Positions 1 to 6,107 of a stretch of DNA of 7,806 nt are shown in pieces. Where the stretch lies: contig DATEZO010000121.1 of NCBI GenBank assembly GCA_035255485.1, positions 1 through 7,806 of the forward strand. Reading direction: 5' to 3'. Position 1 is the first letter of the stretch. Each line of letters opens with the position of its first letter. The notes beneath the pieces are model-generated. The model was not told the origin of the DNA, did not search any database, and saw only the letters and a program-made list of their open reading frames with translations. The DNA is from DATEZO01 sp035255485 (GTDB taxonomy: Bacteria; Pseudomonadota; Gammaproteobacteria; Burkholderiales; Burkholderiaceae_D). Made by a program: the position numbers and the translations under genes.

Positions 1-1020
1 GACAATATCCAGGACCGGCTGTATGAAGTCGATCCGCGCACCAATGCCGTGACGGTTTACAAGATTCCGCACCTGCCGGGCGACCAGCCGGGAGGGCTGA
101 TTTCCGGCCGGCTGAGGGATTTTCCACGCCACGACAGCACCTCGAATGCCCACTCGCTGGCCGAATCGCCGCGTGACGGGCATATCTTCATCACGCCATC
201 GGCGCAACGGCGGCTGGTTGAATTCGACCCGAAAACCAAAGCCTTTACCCTGCATGAGATCGGCGCCGGCTTTTATCCGCATACCGTGCGCACCGATGCC
301 CGGGATCGGGTCTGGTTTACGCTGGCGCTATCCAACCAGGTGGCAATGTTCGACCGCAGCACCCGGAAATTCACGCTGTACGATTTGCCGGCGCGCGGAT
401 TCAGGGAAAAACTGATCACGTCCTCGATCGGATTTCTGTACAAACTCATGAACTGGGGCCTGCCACTGTCCAACTGGTTGCCGATCGACTGGGTATCGAC
501 CGGTTTGCCCTTGGTATACGGCGTCGATATCACGCCGGATGGCATGGTCTGGTTTGCGCGCCTGCACACGCGGGAAATTGGCAAGATCGATCCTGCCACT
601 GGCATGATCACGATGATTCCGACGCCGTTCCTGGGGCCGCGCCGGCTGCGCGCCGATGCCGATGGCAACCTGTGGATCGCTGCATTTGGCGAATCGAAAA
701 TTGCGCGTTACACGCCGAAGAGCGGCCAGTTTTCGCTATTTGAGCTGCCCGTCGAGCCGAAAGGCAGCGAGACGCCGTATGCGCTGAATGTGGATAAAAA
801 GCGCGGCATGGTCTGGGTCAACGGCAATCAATCCGATGCGCTGTATGGCTTCGATATCAAGAGCGAAACATGGCGCACGATCCCGCTGCCGCGCCGCACC
901 ACGTTTACCCGCGACGTCGAAATCGACGAAGACGGCAGCCTGTACACGTCGAACTCGAATTTTCCTTCCTGGCAGATCGAGGGCGCACAGCCGACGCTGA
1001 TCCGGGTACAACTGAAATGA
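1..1020 (+). CDS. Vgb/streptogramin-lyase-like beta-propeller protein (5' end outside window)
   Basis: The frame is open from base 1, so the true start lies upstream. The GTG at 49 is only the first possible start inside the window and is probably internal. The 339 visible codons contain repeated beta-propeller blades of about 40 residues. Typical units are PHTVRTDARDRVWF, YGVDITPDGMVWF, RRLRADADGNLWI and YALNVDKKRGMVWV, each followed by a strand such as IGKIDPATG or VAMFDRSTR. This D-x-x-G-x-(L/V)-W pattern is typical of the Vgb/SMP-30/NHL-like propellers annotated as virginiamycin B lyase or streptogramin lyase; most such bacterial proteins have no tested activity. I cannot assign catalytic residues. 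Codons about 134-174 form a long aromatic, hydrophobic insert between blades, which is unusual. The MFS gene begins 34 bases downstream on the same strand, suggesting an operon. The fold is well supported; the reaction and substrate are unknown. Confidence 0.75.
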   Translation, partial: DNIQDRLYEVDPRTNAVTVYKIPHLPGDQPGGLISGRLRDFPRHDSTSNAHSLAESPRDGHIFITPSAQRRLVEFDPKTKAFTLHEIGAGFYPHTVRTDARDRVWFTLALSNQVAMFDRSTRKFTLYDLPARGFREKLITSSIGFLYKLMNWGLPLSNWLPIDWVSTGLPLVYGVDITPDGMVWFARLHTREIGKIDPATGMITMIPTPFLGPRRLRADADGNLWIAAFGESKIARYTPKSGQFSLFELPVEPKGSETPYALNVDKKRGMVWVNGNQSDALYGFDIKSETWRTIPLPRRTTFTRDVEIDEDGSLYTSNSNFPSWQIEGAQPTLIRVQLK

Positions 1021-1058
1021 AGCCATTTCCTCACTTTACGGCAAGACCTGCACCATGA
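1017..1058 (+). CDS. possible 13-codon coupling mini-ORF
   Basis: The ORF MKPFPHFTARPAP starts at an ATG that overlaps the TGA of the propeller gene (ATGA at 1017-1020). It ends at a TGA (1056-1058) lying inside the ATGATG start of the MFS gene. Both junctions are therefore 4-base stop/start overlaps. The MFS start has no clear Shine-Dalgarno sequence, so ribosomes ending here could re-initiate on the MFS gene. The ORF is too short to test by coding statistics and may be chance. No function is proposed for the peptide itself. Confidence 0.25.
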   Translation: MKPFPHFTARPAP

Positions 1059-2290
1059 TGCGCCGCCATTGGGCCTTCTATTTATCCTGCCTGCTGGCGT
1101 TTACCGGTGGCCACATGGTGAATTATTCCGTGATCATTTATGCGCAAGAGGTGCTGCAATCGGACCTGCTGTCCGGTATCGGCTTCGGCCTGTGTTTCGG
1201 GCCGCCCTTGCTGCTGGGCTGGTATGCCGGCGTCTTGTGCGACCGCCATGCGCCGGTCAACATCATTCATTTTGCGCAAACCCTGTTTGTGCTGGCGGCG
1301 CTGGTGCTGGTCCTGGGCGACCGTATTGTTGCCGATCCGGCGGCACGCGCGCCGTTTGTGCTGGGCGCGGCATTGTTGGCGGGTATCGGCTGGTCGTTTG
1401 CCGCGCCGGCGCGGATGACCACTCTCGGCCAGATTGCTGGCACCGACATGCTGCGCCAGGCCTCGCTGCTCTTCAATCTGCTAGTCATGCTGGGATTCGG
1501 ATTGGGGCCACTGGCCATTTCCCTGTGCCGGATCGGGTTCGGCTGGCCGGCGGTATTCACCATGGCCGTCGTCCTGTCGGGCGCAGGCTCGCTCCTGCTG
1601 CTGCGGACGGCCAGTCGTGCCGGCGGTAAACCGCACCGGCGCATCCGGGATGAAGTCGGGGAGGGAATGAGCGCGGTACGCGCCAATCCGTTGATTGCCC
1701 AACTGCTGGCAAGTGCCGTGCTCGGCTACACCCTGATGGGGCCGATGCAGGTGCTGTTGCCGAAAATTGCGCGCAGCGAATTGGGATTGAGCGAGCTGGA
1801 GCGCGGCGCTTTCCTTGGTGCGCTCGCGCCTTCCCTGATTGCCGGCGGGCTGCTGTGCCTGTTCATCGCCAGGTTGCTGCCGCATGGCAAGACCATCCTT
1901 GCCGCATTGGCGATATCCGGAGTGCTGTTTGCGTGGATGGCAAACACCCATGCAGCGGCTATTGCGGCCATGCTGCTTGCCGGCGTAGGCATCATGGGCG
2001 GCATTGCTATCAGCCTCATCGTTGCCGGCATCCAGGAAAATGTGGAAGATACCGTGCGCGGTCGCGTTCTCAGCATGTATACAATCATTTCCCAGTCGGT
2101 GCCTGCTGCATCCGGGCTTGCTGCAGGCGTATTGGCGCATGCATTGACAACACGGGGCGCGATGCTGACCTGCGGCATTGCGCTGGCGGTAGCGGTATTG
2201 CTGAATGCCGGCTATCTGCGCGCTCTGCGCCAGTACCGCGGAATGGTGAAGCGGGTACGCACAGACAGTGCATTTTCGGATGGAATATGA
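1055..2290 (+). CDS. MFS transporter, MFS_3/EntS-like exporter family
   Basis: This is a 411-residue inner-membrane protein with about 12 hydrophobic helices, the normal size for the major facilitator superfamily. After helix 2 it has a motif A-like segment, GWYAGVLCDR (residues 55-64), in the usual cytoplasmic loop. A basic cytoplasmic linker rich in R and K (around residues 187-200) separates the two six-helix halves. Late in the C-terminal half, VRGRVLSMY (334-342) resembles the RGRV-S-hydrophobic motif of the MFS_3 branch, which includes enterobactin exporter EntS-like proteins. Export of a small molecule by proton antiport is therefore likely, but the substrate cannot be read from the sequence. 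The start is ATG ATG; the second ATG (1058) is equally possible, and no strong ribosome-binding site is visible. It follows the propeller gene and is followed by a terminator, so the two probably form one transcript. Confidence 0.85.
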   Translation: MMRRHWAFYLSCLLAFTGGHMVNYSVIIYAQEVLQSDLLSGIGFGLCFGPPLLLGWYAGVLCDRHAPVNIIHFAQTLFVLAALVLVLGDRIVADPAARAPFVLGAALLAGIGWSFAAPARMTTLGQIAGTDMLRQASLLFNLLVMLGFGLGPLAISLCRIGFGWPAVFTMAVVLSGAGSLLLLRTASRAGGKPHRRIRDEVGEGMSAVRANPLIAQLLASAVLGYTLMGPMQVLLPKIARSELGLSELERGAFLGALAPSLIAGGLLCLFIARLLPHGKTILAALAISGVLFAWMANTHAAAIAAMLLAGVGIMGGIAISLIVAGIQENVEDTVRGRVLSMYTIISQSVPAASGLAAGVLAHALTTRGAMLTCGIALAVAVLLNAGYLRALRQYRGMVKRVRTDSAFSDGI

Positions 2291-2341
2291 GCCGTACGCC
2301 TATCCCGCTGCTGTATTTTTTACCCTGCCGATAGCCGCCTG

Positions 2342-2364
2342 TGCTGCGTGCGGCAGCAATTTTT
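2342..2364 (+). terminator. rho-independent terminator of the propeller-MFS operon
   Basis: TGCTGC (2342-2347) and GCAGCA (2353-2358) form a 6-bp stem around the loop GTGCG, followed by A and five T (2360-2364). It lies about 50 bases after the MFS stop codon. The T-run is only on the plus-strand side, so it serves the plus-strand operon and not the converging minus-strand gene. Confidence 0.6.
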
Positions 2365-2376
2365 ACCTCGGTAGCA

Positions 2377-2631
2377 TCAAAGGAAAAATCGGCGCTCAAG
2401 GATAATCGGCGAATTGGCCGCGCCCGCGACGATCATGCGCCGGGCCACGGAGATAATCGTATCTTCGTAGGCGCGAAACGCATCCAGGGTATCCATGTCG
2501 CCGCCCCGGGTGCGGCAAATATAGGAAAGCGTCTGTTTCGGGATCAGGCACTCGCGTTTCAAAAAGCCGACGATCACCGTAAAAATCACGCCTTCCTCAG
2601 TCTCATAAGGCCTATCCAGGACAGTATTCAT
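2377..2631 (-). CDS. DUF1488-like small protein
   Basis: This is an 84-residue protein without membrane segments or signal peptide. The pattern GVIFTVIVGFLKRECLI, then DTLDAFRAYEDTIISVARRM, then a final I-L-x-x-x-x-F, resembles DUF1488: a short beta-rich front containing a v-x-C-x-i strand, a phrase like L-x-A-F-x-x-x-x-x-x-I, an alpha helix, and a closing strand. That family is common in Burkholderiales as proteins of 80-90 residues of unknown function. The ATG start is supported by GGAG (complement of 2638-2641) at 6-base spacing. A TTGACA-N16-TATCGT promoter candidate lies about 60 bases upstream of the start. The gene is monocistronic and converges tail to tail with the MFS gene. The family call is from pattern memory, not a search. 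Confidence 0.65.
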   Translation of the reverse strand: MNTVLDRPYETEEGVIFTVIVGFLKRECLIPKQTLSYICRTRGGDMDTLDAFRAYEDTIISVARRMIVAGAANSPIILERRFFL

Positions 2632-2881
2632 GATGCGCTCCGATGCGTGACGTTAAAACATGGCGATGCGAACTCATGGGAAAATAGTAACGATACGCAA
2701 GCGCAACTCTTTGTCAAACGTCAACATCGCGACAACTAGCAGAAATACAGTATTGATGCAGAAATACGTGTTCCATGGTAATTAAATGAAGCAAGCATGA
2801 TTTTTCTCAATATTCCATATTGGATAGTTGCAATACTTCCCTCGAACAATTTCTTTTCGTAATCGTCCAAGCGAGTCCAAA
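2632..2881. other. AT-rich divergent intergenic region with small repeats
   Basis: This spacer separates the minus-strand DUF1488-like gene from the plus-strand 110-codon gene, so it must hold the control signals of both. It contains two direct copies of GCAGAAATAC (2739-2748 and 2758-2767, one start every 19 bases). It also contains a 6-3-6 inverted repeat, CAATAT-TCC-ATATTG (2808-2822). I found no good plus-strand -35/-10 pair. Confidence 0.4.
2690..2717 (-). promoter_or_regulatory. candidate sigma-70 promoter for the DUF1488-like gene
   Basis: On the minus strand, TTGACA (complement of 2712-2717) and TATCGT (complement of 2690-2695) are separated by 16 bases. The -35 box is perfect and the -10 box moderate. 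Transcription would begin near 2683, giving a leader of about 50 bases before the ATG at 2631. This is a motif match only. Confidence 0.4.
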
Positions 2882-3214
2882 ATGAAATCAACTGTAGAAA
2901 CAGTCATTGAACAAATTATCGAGGCCGCTTTTGCGGAAAAAAGCGCGCGGGAAAAGCATCTATTCCGGGCTTCCTTGCATAATCTGGTCCGGCTCGCCAG
3001 AACCGAGCAGATCATGGAAATCAAGTCGAGCGTCAGGGCGCTGACAGGCGCAGTTGCTGCGAATACGCATGGTCGGAAAGCCAGAGTGAATCATGTTCTG
3101 CATGACATGGAAACAGCAGGGTTGCGTCAGCAACAATTTGAATTTGCCCAGAATGATGAAAAAGGCGCGGGTTTTTCGCCAGCCAAGGCAAAATCGCGCG
3201 GCGTAACCAAGTAA
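2882..3214 (+). CDS. hypothetical small helical protein, 110 residues
   Basis: I do not recognise a family. The frame is open from a TTG at 2828, but the first 18 codons look non-coding, and the ATG at 2882 gives the natural start MKSTVETVIEQIIEAAF. The product is hydrophilic and probably mostly alpha-helical, with amphipathic stretches at residues 5-40 and 40-60. A basic, K/R/Q-rich C-terminal tail ends in AKAKSRGVTK. There is no signal peptide, membrane helix or Cys pair, so a cytoplasmic location is likely. The ribosome-binding site is weak. The lower GC of the gene front and its upstream region compared with ftsK may mean recent acquisition, though that is only suggestive. No downstream terminator is visible. 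It could be a lineage-specific gene; a DNA-binding or regulatory role is possible because of the basic tail but is not shown. Confidence 0.5.
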   Translation: MKSTVETVIEQIIEAAFAEKSAREKHLFRASLHNLVRLARTEQIMEIKSSVRALTGAVAANTHGRKARVNHVLHDMETAGLRQQQFEFAQNDEKGAGFSPAKAKSRGVTK

Positions 3215-3765
3215 TCGCACCTCAGTCATTGTCATAATCAAGGCAACAGGTCACCGGCTTTCCGTCGCCCGAAGATGCGCAGCACGTTCGGGATGCGGCC
3301 TTGGCATATGGATTCGCTGCGACACGCTGTGCTTCTTCAATCCGCCGGTTTACTCTCTCTCTAAGCGAGTACTTGCTTCGGTAATTCCCCGCCTTGTCTG
3401 GACCATTACTTCGATCCGTTATCAATAGCGGCAAAAAAAGCGGCCGTACTGACGCGCTCGCTTGCCGGCATGTCCGACACGCCACTGTCGCAGGTGCCAT
3501 GCCAATGGCGTGATTTGACAGCCGCGTACTGCCTCTTCGACACTTTCCAAATCAAATCGCCACAGGTGTGCAGGCGGTCTGCACCGTCTGCTTCGTATTC
3601 CGCGCGAAAACTGGTGAATGAGATGGAAACTGGTTAAGATTGCAGGCAAACCTGCCATGCAGGCGCGGAAGGTTGCACTGAACCACCTGCTGCCGGACGG
3701 CGATGTCGAGGCATGCATGAATGGATTACTGCCAGCCTTGTCCTGCTGCTATCACGCCTGAAATT
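3215..3765. other. gene-poor region upstream of ftsK containing IS remnant
   Basis: About 550 bases hold no intact gene. The first 150 bases show only weak, non-gene-like frames on both strands. A near-perfect 16-base palindrome, AAGCGAGT-ACTTGCTT, sits at 3363-3378 with one G/T mismatch. Positions about 3422-3637 hold the transposase-like remnant listed separately. A 47-codon frame (3618-3761, MRWKLVKIAGKP...) ends 4 bases before the ftsK ATG at 3766; I do not recognise it. A hairpin GCAGG-CAAA-CCTGC lies at 3642-3655. The ftsK promoter should lie here, but no clear -35/-10 pair stands out. Confidence 0.5.
3422..3637 (+). pseudogene. decayed N-terminal fragment of an IS4/Tn5-like transposase
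   Basis: One plus-strand frame is open from 3365 to the TAA at 3635-3637. Its middle part reads AVLTRSLAGMSDTPLSQVP, then QWRDLTAAYCLFD, then FQIKSPQV. This matches the N-terminal DNA-binding region of Tn5-like IS4 transposases: R-L-x-x-L-A, then P-x-x-S-(I/L)-P-Q, then a helix ending in K/T-A-A-Y-x-(F/L)-F-D, then N-x-x-I-x-x-x-x-(I/L). The next expected part (a conserved H, then R, then the DDE catalytic core) is absent, and the frame soon stops, so this is a fragment of at most 90 codons of a protein normally above 400. No terminal inverted repeats were found. The family call rests on pattern memory; a chance frame is the alternative. Confidence 0.45.
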
Positions 3766-6102
3766 ATGACAAGATCAACACAACAAGCTTATACGCGCAA
3801 TACCACTCCTGTAGAGACGCATCCGCTGCCAAACAGGCTGGTGCGTCTCTTGTCCGAAGCGCGCTGGATTGCGCTGGCAGTGCTCTCGGTTTATCTGATT
3901 CTTGTTTTTCTGACCTACTCCAAGGCGGACCCCGGCTGGTCGCAAGCCAGCGTCGTTCCCAGATTGAACAATTGGGGCGGGCGTGTCGGCGCATGGCTGT
4001 CCGATCTGATGCTGTTCATCTTCGGTTTTTCAGCATGGTGGTGGTGCATATTGCTGTTGGATTCCGTGCTGGCGGGGTACCGGCGGCTATCGCAAAAATT
4101 CCTGTTGCAAAAGGAATCGGAACCGCCGCATCGGCATGAGGCATGGATTCGCGCTGCGGGTTTTGGCTTGCTGGTCAGCGGCAGCGTTGCAATAGAATAT
4201 CTGCGGCTGTACACATTGCGGGTGCAGTTGCCGCGTGCGCCGGGCGGCGTGCTCGGTGAACTGATCGGTGCGGCTGCACAGAATGCGCTGGGATTTACCG
4301 GTGCGACCCTTTTTCTGCTGCTGCTGTTTGGACTGGGTTTCAGCCTCTTTTTCCATGTGTCCTGGCTGGCAGTGGCGGAACGGATCGGCGGTGCGATTGA
4401 AATCCTGGTCGACGGCCTGCGCAATCTCCATGCGGCGCGCGCGGATCGCAAGGTCGGCCATGTTGCAGCGGTCAAGCGTGAGGAAACGGTGGTGCAGGAA
4501 CGCGCGAAAATCGTCGAAGCGCCGCCGATCCGGATCGAGCCGCAGATCGTCGCGGTACCCAAATCGGAACGTGTCGAGAAGGAACGCCAGGTATCCTTGT
4601 TCAACGACCTGCCCGACACCAACCTGCCGCCGCTGATGCTGCTCGATGAGCCGCCGCCCGCACAGGAAACGGTCAGCATCGAAACACTGGAATTCACCAG
4701 CCGGCTGATCGAAAAGAAGCTATCCGATTTCGGCGTGGACGCCAAGGTGGTGGCCGCCTATCCGGGCCCGGTCATTACCCGCTACGAGATCGAACCGGCC
4801 ACCGGCGTCAAGGGCAGTCAGATCGTCAATCTCGCGCGCGATCTGGCGCGTTCGCTGTCGCTGACTTCGATTCGCGTGGTCGAAACCATTCCCGGCAAGA
4901 ATTACATGGGGCTGGAGCTGCCGAATCCGAAGCGCCAGATCGTGCGCCTGACGGAGATCCTTGGCTCGCGGGTTTACAACGACAGCACATCGAGCCTGAC
5001 AATCGCGCTCGGCAAGGATATTGCGGGCAATCCGATAGTGGCCGACCTGGCGAAGATGCCGCATCTGCTGGTGGCCGGTACCACCGGCTCCGGCAAGTCG
5101 GTCGGCATCAACGCCACCATCCTGTCGCTGTTGTACAAATCCGATCCGAACCAGGTACGCATGATCCTGATCGACCCGAAAATGCTCGAAATGTCTGTCT
5201 ATGAAGGCATACCGCATTTGCTGGCACCAGTGGTGACCGACATGCGTCAGGCCGGGCATGCGCTGAACTGGGCGGTGGCCGAGATGGAGCGGCGCTACAA
5301 GTTGATGTCGAAGCTCGGAGTGCGTAACCTGGCTGGCTACAACAGCAAGATTGCCGACGCCGCCAAGCGCGAAGAAAAGATTCCGAACCCGTTCAGCCTG
5401 ACACCGGACGCGCCGGAACCGCTGGAAAAACTGCCGACCATCGTCATCATCATCGACGAACTGGCGGACCTGATGATGGTCGTCGGCAAGAAGGTGGAAG
5501 AACTGATCGCCCGCATCGCGCAAAAGGCGCGCGCCGCCGGCATTCACCTGATCCTGGCGACGCAGCGACCCTCGGTCGATGTCATCACCGGCCTGATCAA
5601 GGCCAATATCCCGACCCGCATCGCGTTCCAGGTCAGCAGCAAGATCGATTCGCGCACCATTCTCGACCAGATGGGCGCGGAAACGCTGCTCGGCATGGGC
5701 GACATGTTGTACATGCCGCCCGGAACCGGACTGCCGGTACGCGTGCATGGCGCGTTCGTTTCCGATGATGAAGTGCACCGCGTGGTCGAGCATCTGAAGG
5801 CCCAGGGGGAGCCGAATTACATTGAGGGTATCCTGGAAGGCGGCGTTGCCGAAGAAGGCGCGGATGGCGGTGAAGGTGCTGCGGGCGGTGCCAGCACCGA
5901 AGCGGACCCGCTGTACGATCAGGCGGTCGCAGTCGTCCTGAAGAACCGCCGTGCCTCAATCTCGCTGGTGCAGCGGCACATGCGCATCGGCTACAATCGA
6001 GCGGCCCGCCTGCTGGAGCAAATGGAGCAGAGCGGACTTGTCTCCACCATGCAATCCAACGGCAACCGCGAAATTCTCGTGCCTGTGGGCAATACTGAAT
6101 AG
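3766..6102 (+). CDS. ftsK: DNA translocase FtsK
   Basis: FtsK is a septum-bound DNA pump that clears the terminus region and activates XerCD recombination at dif during division. Counting from the ATG at 3766 (778 residues), four membrane helices lie near residues 34-52, 79-104, 127-145 and 177-202. A linker of about 100 charged residues leads to the alpha domain (about 303-400). The RecA-like motor has Walker A GTTGSGKS (438-445) and Walker B IVIIIDE (559-565), followed by the conserved ATQRPSVDVITGLIKANIP segment. The C-terminal gamma winged helix (about 714-775, with RASISLVQRHMRIGYNRAARLLEQM) reads KOPS-type polarity sites. The linker is far shorter than in E. coli (1329 residues), as is usual in Betaproteobacteria. 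An in-frame ATG at 3721, preceded by GAGG at 9-base spacing, would add 15 residues; I prefer 3766 because MTR... resembles family N-termini. lolA starts 5 bases after the stop. Confidence 0.95.
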   Translation: MTRSTQQAYTRNTTPVETHPLPNRLVRLLSEARWIALAVLSVYLILVFLTYSKADPGWSQASVVPRLNNWGGRVGAWLSDLMLFIFGFSAWWWCILLLDSVLAGYRRLSQKFLLQKESEPPHRHEAWIRAAGFGLLVSGSVAIEYLRLYTLRVQLPRAPGGVLGELIGAAAQNALGFTGATLFLLLLFGLGFSLFFHVSWLAVAERIGGAIEILVDGLRNLHAARADRKVGHVAAVKREETVVQERAKIVEAPPIRIEPQIVAVPKSERVEKERQVSLFNDLPDTNLPPLMLLDEPPPAQETVSIETLEFTSRLIEKKLSDFGVDAKVVAAYPGPVITRYEIEPATGVKGSQIVNLARDLARSLSLTSIRVVETIPGKNYMGLELPNPKRQIVRLTEILGSRVYNDSTSSLTIALGKDIAGNPIVADLAKMPHLLVAGTTGSGKSVGINATILSLLYKSDPNQVRMILIDPKMLEMSVYEGIPHLLAPVVTDMRQAGHALNWAVAEMERRYKLMSKLGVRNLAGYNSKIADAAKREEKIPNPFSLTPDAPEPLEKLPTIVIIIDELADLMMVVGKKVEELIARIAQKARAAGIHLILATQRPSVDVITGLIKANIPTRIAFQVSSKIDSRTILDQMGAETLLGMGDMLYMPPGTGLPVRVHGAFVSDDEVHRVVEHLKAQGEPNYIEGILEGGVAEEGADGGEGAAGGASTEADPLYDQAVAVVLKNRRASISLVQRHMRIGYNRAARLLEQMEQSGLVSTMQSNGNREILVPVGNTE

Positions 6103-6107
6103 GAAGA

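Noticed and set aside
1481..2140. Minus-strand 219-codon frame inside the MFS gene
   Set aside because: It is an antisense shadow of the transporter without recognisable features.
3222..3500. Minus-strand 92-codon frame with a charged stretch (RERVNRRIEEAQRVAANPY)
   Set aside because: The ends look random and Cys-rich, there is no good start context, and it overlaps the transposase-like remnant on the other strand. I cannot support it as a gene.
3422..3718. Minus-strand 98-codon frame before ftsK
   Set aside because: It is antisense to the transposase-like fragment and its composition is not protein-like.
4720..5793. Minus-strand 357-codon frame inside ftsK
   Set aside because: It is a long antisense shadow caused by GC-rich codons; it is rich in H, R and Q and resembles no family, while the plus strand encodes the conserved FtsK motor.
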